Below are positions 1-7,993 of a stretch of DNA of 64,000 bases, one piece after another. Positions within the stretch are counted from its first letter, which is position 1. The number at the start of each line of letters is the position of its first letter. The translations under genes were made by a program, and so were the position numbers. Below the pieces are notes generated by a model. That model was given only the letters and a program-made list of their open reading frames with translations. It ran no database searches and was not told where the DNA came from. Source of the stretch: Paludibacteraceae bacterium (GTDB lineage: Bacteria; Bacteroidota; Bacteroidia; Bacteroidales; Paludibacteraceae); the NCBI GenBank assembly GCA_016285885.1, contig JAEERP010000001.1:62001-126000 (forward strand), written 5' to 3'.

Positions 1-234
1 TGGGTGGATGGTCGCCGCCATGGATATGGCCGACTTGTATGGCCCAATGGCGCCGTCTACGAGGGGGAGTGGAAGCAGGATAAGCGTACGGGTTTGGGAC
101 GCTACACATGGCCCGATGGTACCGCCTTCCAAGGCCTCTTCTTTGAGGGAAAAACCGTGGGGGATGGCACCTACACCTTCCCGGACGGTACGCGTAAGGT
201 GGGCCCTTTCGATGATCTGTTGAAAAAAGAATAA
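1..234 (+). CDS. MORN-repeat protein, C-terminal part (cut by window edge)
   Basis: The reading frame is open to the first base of the window, so the gene begins upstream. What is visible is about three MORN repeats: G-x-G-x-x-x-W-P-N-G / Y-x-G-E-W motifs, for example the one containing YEGEWK followed by TGLGRYTWPDG and GDGTYTFPDG. MORN repeats form a flat beta-hairpin sheet that usually mediates protein or membrane contacts; the catalytic or anchoring part, if any, lies outside the window. The frame ends with a lysine-rich tail and a TAA stop. Partner and function cannot be said from this fragment. Confidence 0.8.
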   Translation, partial: WVDGRRHGYGRLVWPNGAVYEGEWKQDKRTGLGRYTWPDGTAFQGLFFEGKTVGDGTYTFPDGTRKVGPFDDLLKKE

Positions 235-362
235 TTTTTTTGTTTTGTAATATATTGATTGTCTGTTCTTTGTGTGATTGTTTGCAAATAGTCCGTAAAA
301 TATTTTTTGCTACGAAAAAAGAGCGCGTTCACCCCTCGTTACTTTGTATCCGTAAACGAAAG

Positions 363-448
363 GGAAGTATGGCTGAGTGGTCGAAAGCGGCACACTGCTA
401 ACGTGTTGGACTCCTTGGGTCCCGGAGGTTCGAATCCTCCTGCTTCCG
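363..448 (+). tRNA. tRNA-Ser(GCT)
   Basis: An 86-nt class II tRNA. The acceptor arms GGAAGTA and TGCTTCC pair with one wobble, the T loop is TTCGAAT, the anticodon loop reads CTGCTAA with anticodon GCT, and a long variable arm is present. The discriminator base is G448 and CCA is not encoded. It is the first of four tRNAs in a row. Confidence 0.93.
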
Positions 449-480
449 CTATCGATGGCTCGTTTGAGGTGACAAGGTAT

Positions 481-553
481 GGAACTTTGGCAGACTGGGT
501 GTATGCGTAGGACTGAAAATCCTGAGAACGTGGTTCGACTCCACGAGGTTCCA
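481..553 (+). tRNA. tRNA-Phe(GAA), atypical D arm
   Basis: A 73-nt class I tRNA. The acceptor GGAACTT pairs with AGGTTCC (one wobble), the anticodon loop CTGAAAA gives anticodon GAA at 515-517, the T arm is CGTGG-TTCGACT-CCACG and the discriminator is A553. The D arm (TGGCAGACTGGG) looks like those of Ser/Leu tRNAs rather than the usual Phe form, and the D stem is only three pairs. Confidence 0.8.
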
Positions 554-560
554 CTCATAT

Positions 561-642
561 TCGGGAGTGCTCCAGCGGCAACGAGAACGGACTGTAAATC
601 CGCCGTCTAACGACTACGTAGGTTCGAGTCCTACCTCCCGAA
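561..642 (+). tRNA. tRNA-Tyr(GTA)
   Basis: An 82-nt class II tRNA. The acceptor TCGGGAG pairs perfectly with CTCCCGA, anticodon GTA is at 594-596 in loop CTGTAAA, the T loop is TTCGAGT, a long variable arm is present and the discriminator is A642. It begins 8 nt after tRNA-Phe, so the two are probably cut from one transcript. Confidence 0.9.
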
Positions 643-679
643 CGAATCGATGCCTAGGGTCCGCCATGGGCATCTGCAT

Positions 680-753
680 GGAGGATGTAGCTCAGTGGGT
701 AGAGCGTCAGATTGTGGCTCTGATGGTCGCAGGTTCGAATCCTGCCTTTCTCC
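680..753 (+). tRNA. tRNA-His(GTG)
   Basis: The D arm GCTC-AGTGGGTA-GAGC and T arm GCAGG-TTCGAAT-CCTGC are canonical, and the anticodon loop TTGTGGC gives GTG. Placing T8-A9 at 688-689 makes G680 the extra G at -1 opposite C753, the identity pair expected of tRNA-His. The acceptor stem has one mismatch (T686-T747) and one G-T pair. Confidence 0.88.
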
Positions 754-807
754 CTAATTCCTGTGCTGTCACTTCCCTTTTTTGGGGGAATGATCATTCT
801 GAAGGAA

Positions 808-856
808 AAGTCTCCTTCCCAAGCGTTGAAGCGAGGGAAGGAGACTTCCTTTTTTC
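808..856 (+). terminator. intrinsic terminator after the tRNA cluster
   Basis: A perfect 13-bp stem (808-820 with 835-847) with a 14-nt loop, followed by a T run. It closes the tRNA transcript and also lies just past the end of the converging WYL-type gene. Confidence 0.85.
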
Positions 857-893
857 TGGAGGAGTAGCCGGGGAAAGAATCCGCGGCGCACAT

Positions 894-1307
894 CTATGCG
901 AAGTTCAGGATGGTGGTCAACCGGTTCTGAACCTTTGCGAGCACCCTCCGCATCCTCTCCTCGTCGGAGTTTTCCCTATTCCCGAGGAGTGCGATGGCCT
1001 CCTTGATGAGCTTGCAGTCATCCATGGATAGAGGCATCTCCGTGATGGAGTAGTCTGGGTCCGCGTATCTGTAGTAGATCTTGTCGTACACCTCTATCGG
1101 GGCGTTGTAGCCCAGTTTGTCGGACCGCATGATCTGGATGTCCATCTGCACGGTCCGGGTGCACACCCCCTTGGTGATTCCCTCCATGTCGTACAGCGCA
1201 TCGCTGCATGCGTCCACGAGGTCGTCGATCGTCCATTTCCTGAATCTGTTTCTCAAACAGTTGTCTATCGTTTTGTACCTTATCAAGGCATTCTTATTGG
1301 CTGGCAT
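894..1307 (-). CDS. WYL-type transcriptional regulator, N-terminal part only
   Basis: A 137-aa protein beginning MPANKNALIRYKTID, a start very typical of Bacteroidetes WYL regulators; an upstream start at 1376 is possible but would run through a terminator hairpin. The N-terminal region carries the winged-helix DNA-binding part and the stretch RTVQMDIQIMRSDKLGYNAPI. It ends soon after DPDYSITEMPLS, where full-length relatives of about 300 aa or more continue into the WYL ligand-binding domain. That domain is missing, so this is either a stand-alone DNA-binding form or a truncated remnant. The tail after the truncation (NSDEERMRRVLAKVQNRL) does not resemble the family. Confidence 0.65.
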   Translation of the reverse strand: MPANKNALIRYKTIDNCLRNRFRKWTIDDLVDACSDALYDMEGITKGVCTRTVQMDIQIMRSDKLGYNAPIEVYDKIYYRYADPDYSITEMPLSMDDCKLIKEAIALLGNRENSDEERMRRVLAKVQNRLTTILNFA

Positions 1308-1330
1308 AATTGTTTCTTCATTTTGTGATA

Positions 1331-1373
1331 AAAAAATAGTTGGGATTTCCTTCGGTAAGGATGTCCCAACTAT
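1331..1373 (-). terminator. terminator/attenuator-like hairpin ahead of the WYL gene
   Basis: On the minus strand a 10-bp stem (ATAGTTGGGA with TCCCAACTAT), extended by an inner TCCTT/AAGGA helix, is followed by a run of seven T. It ends about 24 nt before the chosen start of the WYL-type gene, so it either ends transcription from upstream or acts as a leader attenuator. Confidence 0.65.
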
Positions 1374-1693
1374 CACTTGTTTCTTGCTCTCAGTCCGGTC
1401 TATTCCGCCGGGAAGAAATAACTATGCTTCGGGTGTTGAGGTGATCCTATACCGTTTGTGCGAGTTAGACTAAAAAAATAGCGCTCATAACTCTTCCGCT
1501 CAAAACGATGATATCGTTGAGCTGAAGTCTTTGATGTTATGTCCGCAAATAGTCTCATTCCGTATAGGATTTAGTTTGTTAATTGTGCATTCTTTTTGGA
1601 ATGCGGGTGCAAATTTATAACATTAGAACGAAATCTTTTTGCGTAGTTGGAAAAAAAATGATTGCCCGCATCGTCATGCCATCTGCCGAATGA
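1374..1693. other. gene-free stretch
   Basis: About 320 bases separate the WYL leader hairpin from the end of the RhuM-like gene. I see no convincing ORF, RNA gene or repeat. A TTTGCGG tract on the minus strand near 1545 could be part of a promoter, but this is not strong. Confidence 0.4.
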
Positions 1694-2539
1694 TTATATC
1701 TGCGATAGTCTCTCCATGATTTCGTCGGCCTGCAGCTCCATCTTGCAGAAGGCGAACCACTTCTTCCCAAGGTCCTTGATGGAGGCGCCGATGTGGTAGA
1801 CATCTTGGTCGATTAACAGGAAACGGTCGTGCGATTGGGTGAAGATGCTCAAATCGATTGGTGCGTATTGGTCGTTGTGACGCGCCAAGGCCACGTTGAA
1901 CGAGGGGGAGGTGCGTTGCGTGTAAATCTTGGCCTGAACATTCTCCTCCCGTTCCGCTAAGCGTAGCAGCACGGTCTCGTCCACATAGTTGTCAATCAGG
2001 ACAATGCGTTCCTGAGCCGAACGTATCAGTTTGTTGACGAAAGCGAAAGGCTCAAGCATGTTGCCGTCGTAGAAGATCCCTTCGACGGGAGGCAGGGATG
2101 TGCGTACAAAGAAATCGATCTTGTCTTCCGCCTCTGTCATTCGGTGTTCTAATCTTTCAATCCTTTGGTTGGCGGAGTATCCTTTTAACAGGTACTCTTT
2201 TAACACTCGGTTCGCCCACTGACGGAATTGTGTACCCCGTAAGGATTTTACTCTATAACCTACTGATATTATAACATCTAGATTGTAGTATTTCTGAACC
2301 CTTTTGATTTTTCGGTTACCTTCCATTCGAACTTGTAAGGATTCCTTACAAGTTGGATTCGTGTCCAATTCACCTTCATTGTATAGGTTTCGTATATGGA
2401 TTGTGATGTTTTGTGGCGATGTTTCAAACAAATCTGCCATTTGATGTTGCGTGAGCCATACGGTTTCATCTTCCATCCTCACTTCCAGCTTTACCGTCTC
2501 GTCAGGCTGGTACAGTATGATTTCGTTCTTGTTGTTCAT
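1694..2539 (-). CDS. RhuM-like protein with C-terminal PLD-like domain (copy 2)
   Basis: A 281-aa protein. Residues 1-125 match the RhuM/virulence-protein N-terminal domain (ETVWLTQHQMADLFETSPQN, YNLDVIISVGYRVKS, GTQFRQWA). Residues about 145-281 look like a single phospholipase-D-type half domain: IVLIDNYVDETVL, then HDRFLLID, which fits H-x-R-x4-D, followed by HIGASIKDLGKKW. PLD-type domains act as nucleases or lipases when dimeric, so a DNA- or RNA-directed nuclease guided by the RhuM domain is possible but inferred. It lies 19 nt downstream of a paralogue in the same direction. The C-terminal 420 bp is nearly identical to the paralogue while the N-terminal part has diverged. Confidence 0.75.
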   Translation of the reverse strand: MNNKNEIILYQPDETVKLEVRMEDETVWLTQHQMADLFETSPQNITIHIRNLYNEGELDTNPTCKESLQVRMEGNRKIKRVQKYYNLDVIISVGYRVKSLRGTQFRQWANRVLKEYLLKGYSANQRIERLEHRMTEAEDKIDFFVRTSLPPVEGIFYDGNMLEPFAFVNKLIRSAQERIVLIDNYVDETVLLRLAEREENVQAKIYTQRTSPSFNVALARHNDQYAPIDLSIFTQSHDRFLLIDQDVYHIGASIKDLGKKWFAFCKMELQADEIMERLSQI

Positions 2540-2980
2540 AGCATATTTATTTTGTTAATTATATCTGCGAAAGTTTCTCCATGATTTCGTCGGCCTGCAG
2601 CTCCATCTTGCAGAAGGCGAACCACTTCTTCCCAAGGTCCTTGATGGAGGCGCCGATGTGGTAGACATCTTGGTCGATTAACAGGAAGCGGTCGTGCGAT
2701 TGGGTGAAGATGCTCAAATCGATTGGTGCGTATTGGTCGTTGTGACGCGCCAAGGCCACGTTGAACGAGGGGGAGGTGCGCTGCGTGTAAATCTTGGCCT
2801 GAACATTCTCCTCCCGTTCCGCCAAGCGTAGCAGCACGGTCTCGTCCACATAGTTGTCAATCAGGACAATGCGTTCCCGAGCCGAACGTATCAGTTTGTT
2901 GACGAAAGCGAAAGGCTCAAGCATGTTGCCGTCGTAGAAGATTCCTTCGACGGGAGGCAGGGATGTGCGTATAAAGAAGT
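1694..2980. repeat. near-identical 3' halves of two tandem RhuM-PLD genes
   Basis: Positions 1694-2115 and 2559-2980 (offset 865) are nearly identical at the DNA level and encode the PLD-like half. The upstream halves differ widely. The sharp change in identity inside the gene points to gene conversion or domain-wise duplication. Confidence 0.8.
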
Positions 2981-3416
2981 CTATCTTTTGCTGGTGGTCC
3001 GTAATCTGCTTTTGTTGATTTTCCACCTGGTTTTCTATGCGTTCCAATCTGTTGTTTAAAGTGTATCCTCTTAATAGATAATCTTTTAATATGCTATTGG
3101 CCCATATCCTGAATTGAGTGCCCCTTTTACTTTTTACACGATATCCAACAGATATAATAACATCTAAATTATATATCCGCATACGATAATTTTTCCCATC
3201 AGCGGCAGTTGTCAAGTAATCCTTGACAACTGAATTCTTGTCTAATTCCCTTTCTTTGAATATGTTATTAATATGGAGACTAATATTTTGTTTTGAGGTT
3301 TCAAAAAGAATAGACATCTGTTGTTGCGTGAGCCAAACTGTTTCCTCGCTCATTCTTACTTCCAGTTTCACCGTTTCATCGGGCTGGTATAGTATGATTT
3401 CGTTCTTTTCTTCCAT
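2559..3416 (-). CDS. RhuM-like protein with C-terminal PLD-like domain (copy 1)
   Basis: A 285-aa paralogue of the next gene and first in the pair. The N-terminal RhuM domain (ETVWLTQQQMSILFETSKQN, YNLDVIISVGYRVKSKRGTQ) is followed by a short glutamine-rich linker (ENQQKQITDHQQK) that the second copy lacks, and then by the PLD-like domain with HDRFLLID and HIGASIKD. The active-site-like histidine, arginine and aspartate are kept in both copies. RhuM-type proteins often sit in defence or mobility regions; the actual target is unknown. Confidence 0.75.
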   Translation of the reverse strand: MEEKNEIILYQPDETVKLEVRMSEETVWLTQQQMSILFETSKQNISLHINNIFKERELDKNSVVKDYLTTAADGKNYRMRIYNLDVIISVGYRVKSKRGTQFRIWANSILKDYLLRGYTLNNRLERIENQVENQQKQITDHQQKIDFFIRTSLPPVEGIFYDGNMLEPFAFVNKLIRSARERIVLIDNYVDETVLLRLAEREENVQAKIYTQRTSPSFNVALARHNDQYAPIDLSIFTQSHDRFLLIDQDVYHIGASIKDLGKKWFAFCKMELQADEIMEKLSQI

Positions 3417-3901
3417 AGAATTTGACGTGAGTATTATTCAAACAAATAGTAGTTGAAAAATCTTTTTCCTGTAGATTGTCGCTTTTTATAACAGGTGTCA
3501 ATTTCAATGCAAATATAATGCTTTGTTTTTGCGTTACAATGTTTTCGTATGATGATTATTGTATAACTGACACTACTTTTGGTGGCCTGCGGTGTGTGCA
3601 TGGTCGCAACGGTTTTTATTTGCTATATAATGTTTGCGATTATTTGCTATTTATCTATTTACAATTAACTATTTAGGGGAACTATGATGCATTTGCGCCA
3701 AAGCCTTCGGTGGAGATGCACAGGCTAAATAGCATATTGGACGATACATATTGATTTTTTCTTATAAATCATGGTGATTATATCGTCCGTTATGATTATC
3801 TTTATCTATTCGCCGGATGATGGATGATGCCCCATGTCAGCTTCTCTGTCAGGTTTTTAGGCCATAGGTGAACCAATTTTAATCAAATATGTTTTAATGT
3901 T
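3417..3901. other. gene-free stretch with AT-rich repeat and start of a duplicated block
   Basis: Around 3640-3676 there is an AT-rich run of the TATTTATC/TATTTACAATTAAC type that recurs at about 45.9 and 50.4 kb. From 3751 onward the DNA is copied again at 5012 onward as the common upstream region of two RDD genes. A 66-codon frame at 3476-3676 looks fortuitous. Confidence 0.55.
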
Positions 3902-4879
3902 ATGAATGACACGAAAAAAGTAAGCCGAATAGAATGGTTATGCGCCGCGATGATCGATTTCATACCGGCGGTGCTCTTTACTTATTTGGATATCTCCCTG
4001 AATAGACACATGTGCCTCTCAGGCACCATCTCCGCATTGGCTATTCTGCTTGCCGTTTATATGTTGTTGAAGGACTTCCTTTTTGACGGAAGAAGTTTTG
4101 GAAAACGATTCGTGGATATCCGGGTCGTGTGGCCGGAGGATTCAGACAAGTCTTGCCTGATCATTCGAAATTTGCCCCTCAGTTTGATGGTTCTTTTGTG
4201 GGGATGTCATGATATGTCGCAGATTTTTGAACTTCCTTCCAATTGGTTGAAACTAGGTTTTGAACTCTATATATGGGTTGATTTAATATGTGTCGCGCTG
4301 AAGGGGAAAACCTTGGGGGATTGTCTTGCCCATACAAGCCTGGAGGTGTGTGGGGATCCGAACTATGTGCTTCATAAAAAGGCGACGAAACGGATTGCAT
4401 GTCTCGTCATCGTGCTGATTCTGTCTCTTCGTGAAGCAAGCTTTATCTTTCCTTTAAACCTTCTGTATACATGTGAGTCACTTATGGGAATTATTTATCC
4501 CTTTGTGCTCTATTTGGCTCATTTCTTCCCTTATATGTGCGCTCTGTATGTTTTATATAAAATTATAAAAACCTATTTACAGGGTGATGGCATTGATGTG
4601 GAGATTGTTGTTATGATCTTGATCCTATTAATTGCCGTTCCTGTCATCTGTTTTCTATTGATGTCATTCCTCGATAGATTTTCACCTCCTTCTGATATCT
4701 TCCCGATTCTTTTTATTGCGTTGATGATTGTCGCGGTAATAGTGTTTCCGGTGGTGTATCTGTGTGAAGAAATCGTCAGGAGAAAAGATCTGAGATGGCT
4801 CATTTATATGATGGTTCTTTCGGAAGAGATCTTTAGCCTTTTCCCTTATCTCTTCTATTTGATAAATGAATCATATTGA
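3902..4879 (+). CDS. RDD family membrane protein, copy 1
   Basis: A 325-aa polytopic membrane protein. RDD-family signatures are visible: the N-terminal segment around AAMIDFIPAVLFTYL, the GRSFGKRFVDIRVVW loop after the second helix, and a KGKTLGDCLAHTSLEV segment. Seven or eight hydrophobic segments follow, where typical RDD proteins are shorter. RDD proteins are thought to be transporters or channels, but few have been tested. About 140 bp of upstream DNA and the gene itself are copied at 5012-6123. The ATG is preceded by the duplicated leader, which supports the start. Confidence 0.75.
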   Translation: MNDTKKVSRIEWLCAAMIDFIPAVLFTYLDISLNRHMCLSGTISALAILLAVYMLLKDFLFDGRSFGKRFVDIRVVWPEDSDKSCLIIRNLPLSLMVLLWGCHDMSQIFELPSNWLKLGFELYIWVDLICVALKGKTLGDCLAHTSLEVCGDPNYVLHKKATKRIACLVIVLILSLREASFIFPLNLLYTCESLMGIIYPFVLYLAHFFPYMCALYVLYKIIKTYLQGDGIDVEIVVMILILLIAVPVICFLLMSFLDRFSPPSDIFPILFIALMIVAVIVFPVVYLCEEIVRRKDLRWLIYMMVLSEEIFSLFPYLFYLINESY

Positions 4880-4938
4880 GTTGAATAAGAGTACTTTGCT
4901 CCCTTGTGTGAGGGGGAAAAACATATTTCTCCGCCATT

Positions 4939-4995
4939 CCATCTGTTGTTACGTGAGCTCCACTATTTCCTCGCTCATTCTCACTTCCGGGTTCC
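4939..4995 (-). pseudogene. relic of a RhuM-like gene start
   Basis: These 57 bases match the coding start of the RhuM-PLD gene at 3314-3371 over nearly their whole length, but the frame contains a stop (reading V-E-L-T-stop-Q-Q-M) and nothing else of the gene remains. The relic lies exactly between the two RDD copies, so it probably marks an old rearrangement junction. Confidence 0.65.
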
Positions 4996-5160
4996 TGACG
5001 GACGACATGCATTGATTTTTTTATGAATTATTGTGATTATATCGTCCGTTATGATTATCTTTATCTATTCGCCGGATGATGGATGATGCCCCATGTCAGC
5101 TTCTCTGTCGGGTTTTTAGGCCATAGGTGAACCAATTTTAATCAAATATGTTTTAATGTT

Positions 5161-6123
5161 ATGAATGACACGAAAAAAGTAAGCCGAATAGAATGGTTAT
5201 GCGCCGCGATGATCGATTTCATACCGGCGGTGCTCTTTACTTATTTGGAGATCTTCCTGAAAAAACACTTGTGCCTCTCGGAAACCATCTCCGCATTGGC
5301 CATTCTGCTTGCCGTTTATATGTTGTTGAAGGATTTCCTTTTTGACGGAAGAAGTTTAGGAAAACGATTCGTGGATATCCGGGTCGTGTGGCCGGAGGAT
5401 TCAGACAAGACTCGCTTGGTCTATCGGAACTTGCCCCTCAGTTTGATGATCCTTTTGTGGGGATGGCGGGACTTGGAGCAGATCATTCTCATCCCTTCCC
5501 ATTGGTTGAGACTTGGGTTTGTGATCTATATGTGGGCTGATCTTATTTGTGTCGCGCTAAAGGGAAAAACCTTGGGGGATTGTTTTGCCCATACAAGTCT
5601 GGAGGTGAGTGGTGATCCGAACTATGTGCTTCATAAAAGTGCGACGAAACGGATCGCCTGTTTCGTCATCGTGCTGATATTGTCTCTTTATGAAGCGGGC
5701 TATATCTCTCCTTCAAACCTTCTGTTGACAGGTAAGCCATTAGAGGATTATTCTCTCGTTTTCTATGTGAATAGCTTGTACTATATCTTCCTTTTTTCAT
5801 GCTCTCTATTTGTTTCATATAAAATTATAAGAGAGTATTTACAGGGTAAGGGCATTGATGTGGTGGTGATTATTATGATCGTGATCTTATTATTTGTCCC
5901 TTCCGTCATCAAATCGCTGTCTCTTCTATGGCTGATGATTCCCAATAAGATTCTTCTTATTTCTTTTATATTGATGCATATTGTGTCAGTGATGGTCCCT
6001 GTGGTGTATCTGTGTGAAAAAATCGTCAATAGGATAGAATTGAGATGGGTCATTTACGTGTTGGCTTTGGCGGGTACGATTTGTAGTAATATTTCTAATA
6101 TATTCATATTTTTTCGTTTCTGA
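5161..6123 (+). CDS. RDD family membrane protein, copy 2
   Basis: A 320-aa paralogue of the gene at 3902. The first ~170 residues are almost identical (GRSLGKRFVDIRVVW, KGKTLGDCFAHTSLEV), while the C-terminal membrane segments have diverged considerably, ending ...ISNIFIFFRF. As in copy 1, several hydrophobic helices are present. No functional partner is adjacent on either side. Divergence limited to the C-terminal half suggests either relaxed constraint or specialisation of the two copies. Confidence 0.75.
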   Translation: MNDTKKVSRIEWLCAAMIDFIPAVLFTYLEIFLKKHLCLSETISALAILLAVYMLLKDFLFDGRSLGKRFVDIRVVWPEDSDKTRLVYRNLPLSLMILLWGWRDLEQIILIPSHWLRLGFVIYMWADLICVALKGKTLGDCFAHTSLEVSGDPNYVLHKSATKRIACFVIVLILSLYEAGYISPSNLLLTGKPLEDYSLVFYVNSLYYIFLFSCSLFVSYKIIREYLQGKGIDVVVIIMIVILLFVPSVIKSLSLLWLMIPNKILLISFILMHIVSVMVPVVYLCEKIVNRIELRWVIYVLALAGTICSNISNIFIFFRF

Positions 6124-6241
6124 TTTTCAAATATTAAGCAGCATGTGAGGGAACCGTTTCTCTGTGAAGGAAAAATTTTGTAGAATATGGTCCGCTATGA
6201 TGATATTCACTCTTTCCCTTTGCCGGAATCGTGTTTTTTCC

Positions 6242-6271
6242 TTGTTTTTTTGCTTAAATTAAGTAAATTTG
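6242..6271 (+). promoter_or_regulatory. Bacteroidetes-type promoter for the TPR gene
   Basis: TAAATTTG at 6264-6271 matches the -7 consensus TAnnTTTG, and TTG at 6242-6244 sits 19 bp upstream as the -33 element. It lies about 90 bp before the start at 6360. Confidence 0.55.
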
Positions 6272-6359
6272 TGTACTTCGGATTGCCCGAAGTGTGATTG
6301 TGAACGATAACGTTATGTTTCTGTTTACTTATATTGTTAATTTATAATCGTTTACGAAA

Positions 6360-7409
6360 ATGGGAAAGAGATTCATTTGTCTTTTTAGCCTGCTCTCATT
6401 GTGTGTGCTAAGTGTGTTTGCCGTCGATCCTCATGCCGATTCCATATCAAGTTATCTGAAGCGGGGTGATACGGCGAGTGTTTACAAGGAGTTCGCTCAG
6501 TGGCAAAAGGAGGAACCCAATTCCCCTAATGTCGCGGACACTTGGGCCTGGTTTTATCTAGCCTCAGGGTTTAACCAGAATATGCGGATAGATAGTGTGG
6601 CTCCTACCCACACCGAGGATTTCATGGAACTTATTGAAAATGACGGGAAAGCGATATTCTTGTATATGGATGTCAAAATCAGGTGCGATTCGTTAAAGAA
6701 GGGGTTCGATATCATCGACAAGGAGATCGCCAAGCATCCTGATTGCATCGATCTCTATCGTACCAAGGGGGAAATTCTTATGTTCCTTGCGAATAAATGT
6801 AGCCATGAATCGATAGAAAAAGATCATGTGGATTTCCATCACGAAAAGGGTAGTATGACGGATGATCAAAAGATTAAATACCTGATGTCGAAGGCGTTGT
6901 CTCATCCAGTGTACGAGGGGGACCCCTCCGTCATTTCTAATCTGCCGGATGATGTGGCGAATGTTTATAGCATGATGTTGGATCGTTCGCGGGTCAATTC
7001 GAATCAATGGTATGATTTATTCGACAAGAAAGTGGAGAATGGCGAGTCCGTAATGTTGGAATGGTTGCAGGGAATAGTTCTCTCCTTGATGCAAAATGCG
7101 AACTATCAGTCGGCTAGCAAGTTGAACGACAACGTACTGAAGGTCTATCCGGATCGCTATGACTTTAGGACTAACAAAGCTTTGATTTCAATGGTTTCCC
7201 GAAATTTTGAATCGGCTTTGGCGCAGTTGGAGGTGTTGCATAAAGATTTCCCTAAGGATGATATCATTTCGATGGATCTTGCGGAGGTCTATTTGCACAC
7301 GGGGAATGTTAAGTCGGCTAAAAAACTCTATAAAACGCTTTTGAAATCATCAAACAAAGAGGTGAGCCAAACGGCTAAAAAGCGGATGGAGACGCTGAAA
7401 AAGATGTGA
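6360..7409 (+). CDS. exported TPR-repeat protein
   Basis: A 349-aa protein with a clear signal peptide (basic start, hydrophobic core LFSLLSLCVLSVF, likely cleavage after FAV). The rest is helical; the C-terminal part contains recognisable TPR-like units (YQSASKLNDNVLKVYPDRYD, FESALAQLEVLHKDFPKDD, GNVKSAKKLYKTLL). TPR proteins of this kind usually serve as periplasmic scaffolds. It ends 3 nt before the fluoride channel gene, so the two are probably cotranscribed. No family more specific than TPR can be named. Confidence 0.75.
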   Translation: MGKRFICLFSLLSLCVLSVFAVDPHADSISSYLKRGDTASVYKEFAQWQKEEPNSPNVADTWAWFYLASGFNQNMRIDSVAPTHTEDFMELIENDGKAIFLYMDVKIRCDSLKKGFDIIDKEIAKHPDCIDLYRTKGEILMFLANKCSHESIEKDHVDFHHEKGSMTDDQKIKYLMSKALSHPVYEGDPSVISNLPDDVANVYSMMLDRSRVNSNQWYDLFDKKVENGESVMLEWLQGIVLSLMQNANYQSASKLNDNVLKVYPDRYDFRTNKALISMVSRNFESALAQLEVLHKDFPKDDIISMDLAEVYLHTGNVKSAKKLYKTLLKSSNKEVSQTAKKRMETLKKM

Positions 7410-7412
7410 TGT

Positions 7413-7775
7413 ATGTTGAAGGATCTTTTCTTAGTTGGTGCGGGTAGTTTCTTCGGGGGTATGGCTCGCTACCTTGTCTCTTATTGCATGAAGGGTGTCG
7501 GCTCGGGTTTCCCGTGGGCTACCTTCACCGTCAATGTGGTGGGCTGCCTGCTTATTGGCTTGCTATGGGCTTTCTTCTCCCGCTGCCATGCCCCTTCTCT
7601 GAGTCTCTTCCTGGTGGTGGGCTTCTGCGGAGGATTCACTACCTTCTCCACCTTCTCGAAGGAGAGCCTTGCCTTGATCCAAACAGGCGATTATTCTTCC
7701 TTCCTCTTCTATGCGTTGGGAAGCGTGGTGCTCGGCCTCTTGGCTCTCTTTGGGGGCTATGTGGTGGCGAAATGA
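7413..7775 (+). CDS. crcB: fluoride channel FluC/CrcB
   Basis: A 120-aa protein, the usual length for FluC, with four hydrophobic helices. Family marks are the N-terminal GAGSFFGGMARY motif, TFTVNVVGCLLIG (the conserved Asn of helix 2) and GFCGGFTTFSTFSKE, the phenylalanine-box and sodium-site region. FluC works as an antiparallel dimer exporting fluoride across the inner membrane. It follows the TPR gene closely and is ended by a terminator at 7886. No fluoride riboswitch is evident upstream of the pair. Confidence 0.93.
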   Translation: MLKDLFLVGAGSFFGGMARYLVSYCMKGVGSGFPWATFTVNVVGCLLIGLLWAFFSRCHAPSLSLFLVVGFCGGFTTFSTFSKESLALIQTGDYSSFLFYALGSVVLGLLALFGGYVVAK

Positions 7776-7885
7776 TGCTTGCCTGTCTCCTTGTCTGCTG
7801 GTCCATCATGGTACATCGATGACGGATAGTTTGTCCGCTATCGTTTCTTGTACGTGTCTTTCTAAAATCTTCCTATAACCCAAAT

Positions 7886-7914
7886 AAAGAGCGGCTGATA
7901 GAGTCGCTCTTTTT
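7886..7914 (+). terminator. intrinsic terminator after crcB
   Basis: AAAGAGCG (7886-7893) pairs with CGCTCTTT (7905-7912) around an 11-nt loop, followed by a T run. Confidence 0.8.
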
Positions 7915-7993
7915 GTCTGGCGTGCTTTGTTCCCCCTCCTTCCCTTATCTCTGAAATAGTTGTTTATAAATGGCTAAAAAATAAATTTTTAAA

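Larger units (their letters stand above)
3751..6123. repeat. tandem duplication: leader plus RDD gene, twice
   Basis: Units 3751-4879 and 5012-6123 start with the same block (TTGATTTTTT..., then TATCGTCCGTTATGATTATC) and keep it through the leader and the 5' half of the gene. Between them lies 130 bp containing the RhuM relic. Confidence 0.8.

Noticed and set aside
307-1031. Open frames over the tRNA cluster
   Set aside because: They read through four tRNA genes and a terminator and show no coding character.
3476-3676. 66-codon frame in the RhuM-RDD gap
   Set aside because: Low complexity, runs into an AT-rich repeat and has no ribosome site.
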